Positions 34,338 through 43,484 of a DNA stretch of 64,000 nt are shown here, piece after piece (position 1 is the stretch's first letter; each line of letters starts with the position of its first letter). The notes under the pieces are model-generated. The model saw only the letters and a list, made by a program, of their open reading frames with translations, was not told the origin of the DNA and did no database searches. The translations under genes were made by a program, and so were the position numbers. This stretch comes from Akkermansia muciniphila (GTDB lineage: Bacteria > Verrucomicrobiota > Verrucomicrobiia > Verrucomicrobiales > V1-33), in the NCBI GenBank assembly GCA_945900785.1, contig CAMDJM010000018.1, positions 1-64,000 on the forward strand, given 5' to 3'.

Positions 34338-35333
34338 GCGCTGACGGCACCTCCAGGAAAGGCCCCGGCCTCACGCGAGTCCCGGGCCCAGGGCATCCTG
34401 TTCGACTGGCGGGAGCTTCAGCGATTCGGCCTGCCGCAACGGAGGCTCCCCGAAGGAGCGGAAATCCGCTTTGCTCCTCCGTCCCTGTGGAAAACCCACC
34501 GGAACGCGGTGCTGGGCAGTGTCACTCTCCTTGTGGGGCAGTCTGCCTTGATCGTGGCCTTCATGGTTCAGCTCCGGCGGCGGCGGAAGGCAGAGCAAAA
34601 AGTCCTGATGCAGCGTGACCAGCTTGCGCACGTGGGCAGGGTCTCGTCATTGGGCCAGCTGGCGGCATCCATCGCGCATGAGTTGAATCAGCCCTTGGGA
34701 GCCATCCTGCGGAACGTCGGGGCCGCCGAGTGCCTGCTGCAAAAGGCGGATCCTGACATCCGGGAGCTTCGCGCCATCGTTGCCGACATTCGCGCGGATG
34801 ACCGGCGCGCCAGCACCGTCATTGAGCGGATGCGCGCGCTGCTCACCCGCCATTCGCTGGATTTCGAGGCCTTGGATCTGAAAGAAGTGTTGCAAGAGGC
34901 GGCAGGTCTTCTGAAGTATGAGGCCATGCAGCGGGGAGTTGCTTTGAAGATCGTGACGGCTCCCGGCCTGCCATCCGTCCATGGGGACCGGGTGCACCTC
35001 CAACAGATGGTCATCAACCTCGTGCTCAATGCCATGGACGCCCTGCAGGGAAAACCCGACGGGGCCGTGGTGATTGAGGCGGAGTCCGATGCCTCCACCG
35101 GCATGATCGCGTTGCGGGTCCGGGACAATGGCCAGGGCATCACAGAGTCCATCCGCAGCGCCCTGTTTGAGCCCTTTCAAAGCACTAAACCGGCCGGAAT
35201 GGGAATGGGACTGGCGATCAGCCAGACCATCGCCGAGGCCCATGAGGGAGTTTTGCAGGTGGAAAGCTCCAGCCCCGCAGGAACTTGTTTTTGTTGCACC
35301 CTCCATCCGTCCCCTTTCCCCGTGCCGGCATGA
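34338..35333 (+). pseudogene. Sensor kinase, transmitter half (after in-frame TAG)
   Basis: Reads on in the same frame as the sensing half. First comes linker QGILFDWRELQRFGLPQRRL, typical of ABC_sub_bind kinases just before the membrane helix (VLGSVTLLVGQSALIVAFMV). The histidine kinase core is intact: H-box SIAHELNQPLGAILRN (phosphorylated His at codon 420 of the joined frame), N-box QQMVINLVLNAMDAL, G1 VRDNGQGI and G2 GMGMGLAISQTI. If translated alone it could start at GTG 34509. Its stop overlaps the regulator start (ATGA at 35330). The kinase half shows no decay, which argues for a recent mutation, sequencing error or readthrough. Confidence 0.82.
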
Positions 35334-35944
35334 CTCCGACCCATGGCCTGGTTTATGTGGTGGACGATGACGACTCCTTCCGCCGGAGTGTTTCACGCCT
35401 GTTGTCCGCCGTAGGTTATGAAGTAGCCACTTTCGCCTCCGGTCCCGACTTTTTGGCCCAGCACACTTCCTTGAGCCGCGGATGTGTCCTCGCGGATCTG
35501 CATATGCCCGGATGCAGCGGACTCGAATTGCAAACCCGTCTGGCCTCCTCCGGAAACCCCCTGCCTCTGGTATTCCTCAGCGGGAACGGAACGATTCCGT
35601 TCACCGTGAAAGCGATGCGTCAGGGAGCGGTGGATTTCCTGACAAAATGCGCGCCGGACCGCGAACTCTTGGCAGCGGTGGCCCAGGCCTTGCTGCTGGA
35701 TGGCGTCCAACACGCCCGGCGCGGTGCCCTTGCAGAAATGCAGTCGCTCTACGGCCAGTTGTCCCCGCGCGAATGCGAGGTGTTTGCCGGGGTGGTGGCC
35801 GGGCAGCTCAACAAGCAGATTGCGGGGGATCTCGAAATCGCCCTGCGCACCGTCAAGCTGCACCGCACCCACATCTCCCGGAAACTCGGGATGCCCTCGG
35901 TGCCCGAGTGGATCCAGCTTTGGAACGCGGTCCGCACGAAATAG
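35330..35944 (+). CDS. FixJ/NarL-type response regulator
   Basis: 204 residues. Receiver domain: acidic cluster VYVVDDDDSFRRS, phosphoacceptor Asp in CVLADLHMPGCSG (about 54), Ser in VFLSGNG and Lys in AVDFLTKCAPD. The C-terminal LuxR-type helix-turn-helix is LSPRECEVFAGVVAGQLNKQ, then IALRTVKLHRTHISRKLG. This is the FixJ subgroup that pairs with PAS or ABC_sub_bind kinases. Its ATG overlaps the kinase stop, so the two form one unit. The next gene downstream, in the same direction, is the first AttH-like gene after a 206-base gap holding a palindrome, which makes that operon the likely target. Confidence 0.92.
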   Translation: MTPTHGLVYVVDDDDSFRRSVSRLLSAVGYEVATFASGPDFLAQHTSLSRGCVLADLHMPGCSGLELQTRLASSGNPLPLVFLSGNGTIPFTVKAMRQGAVDFLTKCAPDRELLAAVAQALLLDGVQHARRGALAEMQSLYGQLSPRECEVFAGVVAGQLNKQIAGDLEIALRTVKLHRTHISRKLGMPSVPEWIQLWNAVRTK

Positions 35945-36044
35945 GCGATTCACACCGGTGGCGGATGATGGCAATTCCAGGGAAGGACGGGCTGTCCCAC
36001 CATCGGGTGCAACACCGTCCGCCAAGAGCCTGTTTAGGGACCAC

Positions 36045-36060
36045 CTGCCCCAAGGGGCAG
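36045..36060 (+). promoter_or_regulatory. Palindrome before the AttH-like operon
   Basis: CTGCCCC-AA-GGGGCAG is a perfect 7-bp inverted repeat in the only long gap between the response regulator and the operon at 36151. LuxR-type regulators bind short inverted repeats of this kind, so it is a candidate site. I find no second copy before the other genes of the cluster. Confidence 0.45.
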
Positions 36061-36150
36061 TAGCCGCACAGCATAAATGGCTTTATTTCGATACCAGGTG
36101 AGCACCTTATAGTTAGCATCCGAAAGCACTCACAATCATCCCAAACGGTC

Positions 36151-37569
36151 ATGAACCCCTCTGCTGATTCCCAAAATACCGAACTGAGCCGCCGTCTTTT
36201 CCTGAAATCCGGCGTCGGCACCATGGCCGCGGGAGCTGCCGCCGGCATCGCTGCGCAGGGCGGTGCCCATGCCCAGACCGCTGCCGCTCCCGCAGCAGGA
36301 ACCGATCTGGGCAATTACACCAAAAGCGGATTCCCTGCCGCCAATTTGGGTTCGGTCCGGGATTCCCTGGAAAAGCTGTCGCTGTCCGATGAGCTGGTGT
36401 GCACGACCCAACAACCGGTCTATGTGCTGCCGCGGGACCACAAGTTCCATGGCGGACAATTCTACGCCACCAATCACTTCTGGGAATGGCATTACTTCTC
36501 GGGATTCGCGAAAGACGCGGCGGGCAATGAGTATGCTTTGTTCTTCGGGACCGACCCCGTGGGCTATGATCCCAAAACCGGTGGCTACGCCTTCCTGCCC
36601 GCGGTCGTTTCCATCTCGCCGATCAAGGAAGGGAAAAAATACTACTATTTCAACAACTTTCCGGTATTCGAGCCGAAGCGCCCGGATGACGCCACGTCGC
36701 CCGCGGACTTCCAATATCTGTTGCGCAACGATGAGGCCGGCTGGGCCATTGATGAACGGTATTACGCCAACGAGGAACGCTGGATGTTCAGCATGAAGTC
36801 CAAAAACCCAAAGGATCCCTGGTGTGACTTGGATATCCGCACCGCCGCACCAGGTTATGTGCCCCGCACTCCTACCGGCATTGAAGAGGAGGGATTCAAC
36901 GAACAGGGCCGCTACAATCCGCAGACCATGCATGGGCTGTCCTACTACTACATTGCGCCCAATATGCCGTTTACCGGCAAGATTGGCTTCGACGGGAAAG
37001 AGGTGGAAGTAACGGGAAGCGTGTGGTTGGAGCACCAGTGGGGAAATATCAAGAGTCTGGATCAGGAGAACTGCCGTTGGCGCTGGTTCAGCTTCCGGTT
37101 TGACGACGGGCGCAATCTTGCGTTCCGCCATTGGGTGGTGCCGCCGGACAACAGCCCGGTGCATGAGCGGAACCATTATTGCATGATGCACCCGGATGGA
37201 AGAATCGAGTATGGCTTTCCCAACCGGGAAATGCGTTTCACGCCCACACGGTCGTGGCAGGTTCCCGGCGTGGAAGATCAGTGGAATGCCGAAGGTTTGA
37301 TGGAAACTCCTTTTGGGGACTTCTTCCTGAAATCATTGGTGGACGATTCTGTTTTTGTCAGCAAAACCGGGATGACCTTCTGGGAAGGTCCTATGTCCAT
37401 GCATGAGGGCGACTCCAATGGGAAAAAGATCGGAATGGCCTACGTGGAGCAATATTTCCAGCCGAAGGGAGGCCCTGCCCGAATGCGCACCCTGCCGGAG
37501 CAGGATATGGCGAGGGAGCTGCCATTCTCGGGCCGCGCACCCGGGGCAGGCACCAATTCCAAGAAGTAA
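36151..37569 (+). CDS. Tat-exported AttH/CrtC-like lipocalin-fold protein 1
   Basis: 472 residues. A twin-arginine signal (SRRLFLKSG, Arg14-Arg15, then an Ala/Gly-rich segment ending AHAQ) predicts export of a folded protein. The mature part has the two marker motifs shared with AttH and carotenoid 1,2-hydratases: FWEWHYFSGF (111-115 W-E-W-H-Y) and LEHQWGNIKS (E294-H-Q-W-G298), followed by WRWFSFRFDDGRNLAFRHW. That family has two lipocalin-like barrels and acts on hydrophobic molecules; CrtC members add water to acyclic carotenoids. The first of three tandem paralogues, it carries an extra segment of about 60 residues after the signal (residues 45-95). Confidence 0.8.
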   Translation: MNPSADSQNTELSRRLFLKSGVGTMAAGAAAGIAAQGGAHAQTAAAPAAGTDLGNYTKSGFPAANLGSVRDSLEKLSLSDELVCTTQQPVYVLPRDHKFHGGQFYATNHFWEWHYFSGFAKDAAGNEYALFFGTDPVGYDPKTGGYAFLPAVVSISPIKEGKKYYYFNNFPVFEPKRPDDATSPADFQYLLRNDEAGWAIDERYYANEERWMFSMKSKNPKDPWCDLDIRTAAPGYVPRTPTGIEEEGFNEQGRYNPQTMHGLSYYYIAPNMPFTGKIGFDGKEVEVTGSVWLEHQWGNIKSLDQENCRWRWFSFRFDDGRNLAFRHWVVPPDNSPVHERNHYCMMHPDGRIEYGFPNREMRFTPTRSWQVPGVEDQWNAEGLMETPFGDFFLKSLVDDSVFVSKTGMTFWEGPMSMHEGDSNGKKIGMAYVEQYFQPKGGPARMRTLPEQDMARELPFSGRAPGAGTNSKK

Positions 37570-37618
37570 TAAAACGCCTCATTAAAAACACACTACCAAC
37601 AACAAATCCAAAACCACC

Positions 37619-38974
37619 ATGAACTCCCCATCTAATCCCCAGGACAGCGAATTAAGCCGCCGTCATTTCCTGAAGTCCGGAGCCGGCGTGGCCGCCGGAG
37701 CCGTGGCCGGCATTGCCGCGCAGGGCGTCGCCCAAGCCCAGGCGCCAACTGCCAATCCAACGGGCCAACCGCCCGTTGGCGGGCCCGGCATCGAGACCCA
37801 AACCGGTCAGGCGATTTACCAATTGCCCCGGGATCATGCCTGGCACGGCGGGGCTTTCTACCAGAGCAACGAATACAACGAATGGCACTACATCACCGCG
37901 TTGGGACGCGACCTCAAGACGGGTCAGCGGATCTCCATCTTCTGGGTTCCGCTGGCGCAGGGCTGGCAGACTTCCGAGGGCCGCCCTTTGCACAACGTCC
38001 TGTTTGCTTTCCATAACCTCGAAACCGGCGAATTCCACACTTCGCTGTGCTATATGACGGGCAAGTTGAAAACCGAAGGCTCGGCCCCGGATGCGAAGGA
38101 CTTCTGGTTCAAGTATGCCATCGACGACGGCAAGAACGGTTTCACCACCGAATACGACTATCAAAAAGAAACCTGGAGGTTTGCCGGGTATAATACCAAG
38201 GACGACAAGTGGAACCAGCCTTTCAAGTTGGACATGACCGCCACCTTGAAGACACCCGGCTACGTGCCCATGGCCTACTGGGGTCTGGAAAGCATCGGGG
38301 TCGATCCGCAACAACGTCAGAACCCCGAAACGATGTTCGGGCTTACCTATTATTACACCGCGCCGACGATGGCCTGCAAAGGGTCCGTGGACGTCGGCGG
38401 CCGCACGGTCGAGTTCGAGGCTGACGGTTGGTTCGAACACCAATGGGGCAATTTCCGGAATACCTATCAATACAGGTATTTCTGGGCGTGGTTCCGGTTC
38501 ACCAATGGCGACTTGATGACGTTCCGCCAGTATTACCAGGGCTTGGATTTCAATGACGTGCAATACAACGTCGGTCGGTATTTGTTCATGGACGGCGCCA
38601 CCCACCAGCGCTCCTATGGCTTCGGTCCCGCGATCAAGGTCATCCCATCGAAGATGTGGAAGTCGCCCAAGTCCGGGAAGTCGTATCCATGGTATGGTCG
38701 CATCGAGACGCCCCAAGGCACCTACTACTACGAGCCGACCCATCCCGAGCAGGAAGGCTACGGCCTCGCGGGTGCCTACATCGAGGGCGTCCTCCAGTTG
38801 CGGCAGGGCTCTCCGACAGGGCCGATCGTGGCCACCGGGTTCACCGAGATGATCATGCTGACCGATCCGTTTGAAGACGGTTCCGACCCGTCGATGGGGC
38901 CGCCGATCTCCCGCCCATTGCCGAATAAACCGGGCGAGCCGTGGAGCCCGAAAGTGACCCTCCCCAGGCCGTAA
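37619..38974 (+). CDS. Tat-exported AttH/CrtC-like lipocalin-fold protein 2
   Basis: 451 residues. The Tat signal (SRRHFLKSG, Arg14-Arg15) ends near VAQAQA. Family landmarks: LPRDHAWHGGAFYQSNEYNE then WHYITALGRD, MFGLTYYYTAPTMACKGSVD, and FEHQWGNFRN (E273-H-Q-W-G277) followed by YFWAWFRFTNGDLMTFRQYY. The later half repeats the same barrel pattern (WYGRIETPQGTYYYEPTHPE). It is a paralogue of the genes at 36151 and 39081, sharing signal peptide, marker motifs and length, but the bodies have diverged strongly, so each probably acts on a different substrate or step. 49 bases separate it from protein 1. Confidence 0.8.
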   Translation: MNSPSNPQDSELSRRHFLKSGAGVAAGAVAGIAAQGVAQAQAPTANPTGQPPVGGPGIETQTGQAIYQLPRDHAWHGGAFYQSNEYNEWHYITALGRDLKTGQRISIFWVPLAQGWQTSEGRPLHNVLFAFHNLETGEFHTSLCYMTGKLKTEGSAPDAKDFWFKYAIDDGKNGFTTEYDYQKETWRFAGYNTKDDKWNQPFKLDMTATLKTPGYVPMAYWGLESIGVDPQQRQNPETMFGLTYYYTAPTMACKGSVDVGGRTVEFEADGWFEHQWGNFRNTYQYRYFWAWFRFTNGDLMTFRQYYQGLDFNDVQYNVGRYLFMDGATHQRSYGFGPAIKVIPSKMWKSPKSGKSYPWYGRIETPQGTYYYEPTHPEQEGYGLAGAYIEGVLQLRQGSPTGPIVATGFTEMIMLTDPFEDGSDPSMGPPISRPLPNKPGEPWSPKVTLPRP

Positions 38975-39080
38975 CGCCAGCCCGCTATCCCCTTCTTTTA
39001 TCTCCACTGTGCGGCTGCGTTGCGCCATGCAGCGTCGGCCGCAGTAGCAGCCTTTTGCCAAACTATCATTCACAACAACC

Positions 39081-40451
39081 ATGAGCGCACCTGCCGACTC
39101 CCAAAACACCGAGCTGAGCCGCCGTCATTTCCTAAAATCCGGCGCCGGCACCATGGCCGCCGGAGCCATCGGCGGCGTTGCCACGCAGGGCGTTGCCCAG
39201 GCCCAGGCCGCCGAAGCAGCCACCGCATCCGCTTTTGAAACCGAAACGGGCAACCGGATTTACAACCTCCCGCGGGACCATGCGATGCACGCCGGCGATT
39301 GGTATAAGGGCGCGGAGTATCAGGAAACCAACTACTTCACCGGCTTCTTCAAGGAGAAAAAAACCGGCAAACCCTATTCCGTTTTCTTCTGCTGGTCCGT
39401 GTATGGATGGGACGCCAAACTCCAGCGGCCTTTGTGGGTGGCGCTCTTTTCCATGTGCGACATCGAGCGCAAAAAATTCTATCAGGCAGTTCAGCCCATG
39501 CCCGGCCCGGTGACTGGTGTTGGTTCCGGCCCCGCTGTGGACCCCAAGGACTTTTTTGCCGAGTATAAAATTGGCAAGGGAGCTGATGGCAGCGAAGGGC
39601 TTTTTTCTTATCATAGCGCCGGCGAAGCATGGCGCTGGATGGCGAACGTCCCCCAACCGACCAAAAACATCCCGAATCAAACTCCTTTCTTCATGGATAT
39701 CCGGGGCAAGGTCATGAAGCCAGGCTACCAATGCCCGGTGCCCTACGGATTCACCCAGGAGGGGCTCGGGACGGATGTCACCAATAACCTCGCGAACCCA
39801 TTCACCGGTGCCGCGCTTTCATGGTATATCATTGCTCCCTGCCAGCAGGCTGAAATGAAACTGCAGTGCGCTGACATGGATCTCGAGTTGGAAGGCCAGT
39901 TCTATCATGAACACCAATGGGGCCGCATTCGCATTCCAGGGATGGAACAGGCGCGCTATTTCTGGGGCTGGGCCCGCATGGACAATGGGGATATTCTCAA
40001 CTGGCGCACCTACCGTGATCCCAAAACCGGAAAGTATGTCCCCTCGGACTCTGCCAACCGCTTCAACGTGATCCGCCCGGATGGCACGATCCAATACTTC
40101 ATGGGCCCGGCTTTCACCTTCGAGCCCACCAAGTCCTGGAAGTCTCCGGAAACGGGCGTGGAATACCCGCTTTATGGAAAAATGGACACTCCGTTGGGTG
40201 TCTTTTATGTAGAGCCCCTGATTGACGTGGCCGAAGCCCAGTTGCTCAACGGGGGCATGTGGGAAGGAGCCGCCCGCCTCCGCAAGGAGACTCCCGACGG
40301 TCCTTATGTCGGCCGTTCCTTTATCGAACACATGTGGGCTCCCTTCGATTCCCCTGTGGGCAAGGATATCCCTTACGATCCCAAAATCACCGGTCGCCGC
40401 GACACCGACCTGCCTGACGCCCCGGATTTCAAGCAATACACCAGCTGGTAA
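39081..40451 (+). CDS. Tat-exported AttH/CrtC-like lipocalin-fold protein 3
   Basis: 456 residues. The Tat signal (SRRHFLKSG, Arg14-Arg15) ends near VAQAQA. Markers: LPRDHAMHAGDWYKGAEYQE, then NYFTGFFKEKKTGK, and YHEHQWGRIRI (E277-H-Q-W-G281) followed by YFWGWARMDNGDILNWRTYR. The first 'EWHY' of the other two is replaced by ETNYF here, so a residue that may matter for catalysis is missing in this copy. The end of the protein (HMWAPFDSPVGKDIPYDPKI) is also similar to copy 2. It is followed after 40 bases by the first outer-membrane protein gene. Confidence 0.78.
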   Translation: MSAPADSQNTELSRRHFLKSGAGTMAAGAIGGVATQGVAQAQAAEAATASAFETETGNRIYNLPRDHAMHAGDWYKGAEYQETNYFTGFFKEKKTGKPYSVFFCWSVYGWDAKLQRPLWVALFSMCDIERKKFYQAVQPMPGPVTGVGSGPAVDPKDFFAEYKIGKGADGSEGLFSYHSAGEAWRWMANVPQPTKNIPNQTPFFMDIRGKVMKPGYQCPVPYGFTQEGLGTDVTNNLANPFTGAALSWYIIAPCQQAEMKLQCADMDLELEGQFYHEHQWGRIRIPGMEQARYFWGWARMDNGDILNWRTYRDPKTGKYVPSDSANRFNVIRPDGTIQYFMGPAFTFEPTKSWKSPETGVEYPLYGKMDTPLGVFYVEPLIDVAEAQLLNGGMWEGAARLRKETPDGPYVGRSFIEHMWAPFDSPVGKDIPYDPKITGRRDTDLPDAPDFKQYTSW

Positions 40452-40491
40452 TAAAGCGGTCAGGCAAATCCATCTAGCTAAACTTTGTCAA

Positions 40492-41253
40492 ATGAATACT
40501 CGATTCCTAACTACCCCACTTTTTGTCTTGGCCCTGCTTCCGTCCGCGTTGCAGGCTCAAACCGCTCCCCCGGCGGGTCCAGATAACAGCGATCTGTCAC
40601 GCAAAGTGGTCGACCCCACCGCCTCCCTTATGACCTTCGGATTCAGGTTCATCCATGTTGATGGCTATCATGGGAACGGGGACGAGTCCGCCAATCAGAT
40701 TCAGTTCCAGCCGGTGATTCCCTTTGAGGCGTTTGGGGTGCCTAATATTCTACGGATCACCGCGACTTCCACCCTCGACGGGCCGGGGGATTCCGGATTC
40801 AACGATGTCTCCATCTTCAACCTTTTTGTCATCAACGAGAGCTGGGGCCGCTGGGCTTTTGGTCCGGTGGTGGATTTCATCAGCGAGCGCCCGCCCGGAG
40901 GCGACTCCTTCACGGCCGGCCCGGCCGTCGGAGCGGTGCTCAGCAAGGGCAAGTGGACGTATGGCATTTTCAACCAGAACTTCATCGGGAGTGAAACCGA
41001 ACTCTCATCGCTCCAGCCGGTGATTGGCTATCAGCTGGGAAATGGCTACTCGTTGAGTGCTGGCGACGCCCAGTTCACCTATGATTGGAAGGGCGGCCAA
41101 TGGGTCAACCTTCCGCTAGGAGTTTCACTCAACAAGGTCATGGAAGTCGGCGGACAGCCCCTCAAGCTGAGTATCAATCCCGAGTATAACTTCAGTGACA
41201 TCGAGAGTTCCAGTCAATTCACGGTCCGCTGCGGACTCTCCCTGATCTTTTAG
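40492..41253 (+). CDS. Probable outer-membrane beta-barrel protein (MetA-pathway porin-like) 1
   Basis: 253 residues. Signal peptide MNTRFLTTPLFVLALLPSAL with cut at LQAQ. The mature part consists of alternating amphipathic strands (FGFRFIHVDGYHG, NILRITATSTLD, VSIFNLFVINESWGRWAFGP, WTYGIFNQNFIG) and ends with SSQFTVRCGLSLIF, a C-terminal aromatic residue as required for barrel insertion. The overall look fits the putative outer-membrane transporters of PF13557 (Phenol_MetA_deg) and relatives. The next gene starts 2 bases after its stop. Its role is probably to let a substrate or product of the Tat-exported proteins cross the outer membrane; that is inference. Confidence 0.7.
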   Translation: MNTRFLTTPLFVLALLPSALQAQTAPPAGPDNSDLSRKVVDPTASLMTFGFRFIHVDGYHGNGDESANQIQFQPVIPFEAFGVPNILRITATSTLDGPGDSGFNDVSIFNLFVINESWGRWAFGPVVDFISERPPGGDSFTAGPAVGAVLSKGKWTYGIFNQNFIGSETELSSLQPVIGYQLGNGYSLSAGDAQFTYDWKGGQWVNLPLGVSLNKVMEVGGQPLKLSINPEYNFSDIESSSQFTVRCGLSLIF

Positions 41254-41255
41254 CC

Positions 41256-42167
41256 ATGATCCGCCTGTCCCGTCCGACTCTCCTGGCCGCCGTTTTGGCG
41301 GTCATCGGCACCCCGGCCATGGTTTCGGCCCAGGGTTATGCACGGATGTTCCTCAATGCGCCGAAGGACACGGATATGCTGATGTTCACCTACCTGAACA
41401 CGCGCTCCAATACCGAAGGGGATCTCGATATCAGCAGTCCGGGCACCGAAGCCAGAATCAACGTCGGCAGCTTCGCCTACGCGAGGATCATGAGTATTTT
41501 CGGGCGGACCGGTGGCCCGGGCTTTTCCATTCCCTACCTATCCGTGGACAGCTCCGATTCGGCCACCGGGCAGTCCCTCGTGGATTTGGAGGGGTGGGGA
41601 GATCCGGCCCTCACCTTCGACGTGAACCTTTTCGGTGCGGATGCCATGACCCGCGAGCAATTCGTCCTTACGCCCTCCGAAACCTATCTGAGTCTTCATC
41701 TCGCGCTCGGCACTCCCTGGGGAAGCTACGATCCCGCCGAGGCATTGAACACGGGAGGGAACCGGTGGAACGGGAAGGCCACCCTCAATTACAGCCTCAC
41801 CGCGGACGAAGGGGTTTCGTGGTTCGACTTCTACGCCGCCGCCAAGATCTTCGGGGACAACGACGAATATTTCGGCGGACGCGAGCGGTCGCAGGAGCCC
41901 ATTTTTTCCTTGGAGGCACACTACAGCCATAACGTGAATCCCCGGATCTGGCTGGGTGGTGGCTTGGCCTACAACAATGGCGGGCAGGTGGCGGTCGATG
42001 GTCTGGAAACCGGCACGGCACAGAACACCGTCAAGGGAATCGCCAGCGCCGGCTTCCGTCTCTGGAAGGGAAGCACGGGTATCATCAGCTACAACCACAC
42101 GCTGATCCGGCCTGATGAAGCGCCCAAAGAGGGCACTCTGATGCTGCAACTCATTATGACATTCTAA
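41256..42167 (+). CDS. Probable outer-membrane beta-barrel protein (MetA-pathway porin-like) 2
   Basis: 303 residues. Signal peptide [20 protein letters not shown], cut near SAQG. The body is a series of strands separated by polar loops ([54 protein letters not shown]) ending MLQLIMTF with a terminal Phe. This matches the MetA-pathway phenol-degradation outer-membrane protein family (PF13557) better than the first barrel does. Members are thought to move aromatic or other hydrophobic compounds, but evidence is thin. The two barrels are translated from nearly overlapping genes. Confidence 0.75.
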   Translation: MIRLSRPTLLAAVLAVIGTPAMVSAQGYARMFLNAPKDTDMLMFTYLNTRSNTEGDLDISSPGTEARINVGSFAYARIMSIFGRTGGPGFSIPYLSVDSSDSATGQSLVDLEGWGDPALTFDVNLFGADAMTREQFVLTPSETYLSLHLALGTPWGSYDPAEALNTGGNRWNGKATLNYSLTADEGVSWFDFYAAAKIFGDNDEYFGGRERSQEPIFSLEAHYSHNVNPRIWLGGGLAYNNGGQVAVDGLETGTAQNTVKGIASAGFRLWKGSTGIISYNHTLIRPDEAPKEGTLMLQLIMTF

Positions 42168-42264
42168 CACACAAAATTTCCCGTCCTCCAGTCCGGCCCG
42201 ATGGCTGTTTCAGGTGCCAAGCCGGCAAAAACAAAACCCTGGCAGTGATGCCTTTTATATAATC

Positions 42265-42954
42265 ATGAAAAAATACCTTGCTGAATTCATTGGAACCTTC
42301 TGGCTGGTCCTCGGCGGCTGTGGCAGTGCGGTCCTTGCCGCGGCATTCCCGGACGTCGGGATCGGTCTGGCTGGCGTGTCGCTGGCCTTCGGCCTCACGG
42401 TCCTGACCATGGCCTATTCCATCGGTCACATTTCCGGCTGCCACCTCAACCCGGCCGTTTCCATTGGCCTCTGGGCAGGCGGTCGATTCCCCGCCAAGGA
42501 TCTCGGACCTTATATTCTTTCGCAGGTCCTCGGGGCCATCGCGGGGGGCGGGGTGCTTTACCTCATCGCCAGCGGGCAGGCCGGATTCTCTACCGCCGGC
42601 GGTTTTGCCTCCAATGGCTTCGGGGAACACTCGCCGGGCAAATATTCAATGGCTGCTGCACTGGTGACGGAAGTCGTGATGACCATGATGTTCCTGTTCA
42701 TTATTCTCGGAGCGACATCCAAACGTGCCCCGCAGGGATTTGCCCCCATTGCCATTGGCCTCGGGTTGACCCTCATTCACCTGATCAGCATTCCGGTGAC
42801 CAATACCTCCGTCAACCCGGCCCGCAGCACGGGCGTGGCTGTTTTCGTCGGTGATTGGGCGGTCTCCCAGCTTTGGCTCTTCTGGCTGGCACCGATCGCC
42901 GGTGCTGTCATCGGGGCCATGCTTTACCGCGCCGTGAAAGGAAACGAAGACTGA
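42265..42954 (+). CDS. aqpZ: Aquaporin Z
   Basis: Inner-membrane water channel, 229 residues. The two NPA boxes are present: [18 protein letters not shown] (first half) and [13 protein letters not shown] (second half). The aromatic/arginine filter fits water-selective AqpZ: Arg after the second NPA. It starts [20 protein letters not shown], the typical AqpZ N-terminus. The preceding 17 codons of open frame are not part of it. It follows the second barrel gene by 97 bases, probably in the same transcript, which ties the cluster to osmotic or solvent stress. Confidence 0.95.
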   Translation: MKKYLAEFIGTFWLVLGGCGSAVLAAAFPDVGIGLAGVSLAFGLTVLTMAYSIGHISGCHLNPAVSIGLWAGGRFPAKDLGPYILSQVLGAIAGGGVLYLIASGQAGFSTAGGFASNGFGEHSPGKYSMAAALVTEVVMTMMFLFIILGATSKRAPQGFAPIAIGLGLTLIHLISIPVTNTSVNPARSTGVAVFVGDWAVSQLWLFWLAPIAGAVIGAMLYRAVKGNED

Positions 42955-43026
42955 CCCACTCCCAAATCATCCTTGTAATCAAACTCGAACCACCCATCCC
43001 GAATCCCTGACCACTCCTCTATTCCC

Positions 43027-43452
43027 ATGACCACACTCTTACGACCACTCCCCGCCGGAACCGCCCTTTTGCTGCTGGCATCCTGCGCTACTCAGGAAAC
43101 CGACCGCGACTTCTTTATCAAGGCTGATGCCAACAAGGACGGACGCCTTTCCCTGGAAGAAGTCAACAAAGAGGGCCTGCCGAGGCTCTTCAACCGCTTC
43201 GATGGCAACGGTGATGGATCCGTCACCCTCGTGGAGGCGCGGGTGGTCGAGCCCGGATTTGATGAAAAAGTCTTCGCGTCGCGCGATCTGAACAAGGATG
43301 GCAAGGTCACTATGGCGGAGAACGAAAAGGTGGCGCTGAGCAGGGGCGGGTTGAAAAAGCAGTTCGCGGAGGTGGACACCAACCATGATGGCGTCATCGA
43401 AAAGGCCGAAGCGGAAGCCTACGTTGCCAAAACAGATGCGGCCCGGAACTGA
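43027..43452 (+). CDS. EF-hand calcium-binding lipoprotein
   Basis: 141 residues. The N-terminus has a signal and lipobox (LLLLASC, Cys at about 20), so it is probably attached to a membrane on the periplasmic side. Four EF-hand loops follow in two pairs: DANKDGRLSLEE, DGNGDGSVTLVE, DLNKDGKVTMAE and DTNHDGVIEKAE, each with the full set of acidic and Asn ligands. It should bind about four calcium ions. It lies 72 bases after aqpZ in the same direction. A calcium-dependent role in envelope stability or sensing is possible; no enzyme motif. Confidence 0.9.
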   Translation: MTTLLRPLPAGTALLLLASCATQETDRDFFIKADANKDGRLSLEEVNKEGLPRLFNRFDGNGDGSVTLVEARVVEPGFDEKVFASRDLNKDGKVTMAENEKVALSRGGLKKQFAEVDTNHDGVIEKAEAEAYVAKTDAARN

Positions 43453-43484
43453 TCTGCCCCAGAACCCTTAATTTCCACCTACCC

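Noticed and set aside
37652-39109. Minus-strand frame of 485 codons opposite the second AttH-like gene
   Set aside because: Opposite strand has Tat signal and conserved motifs; antisense composition only.
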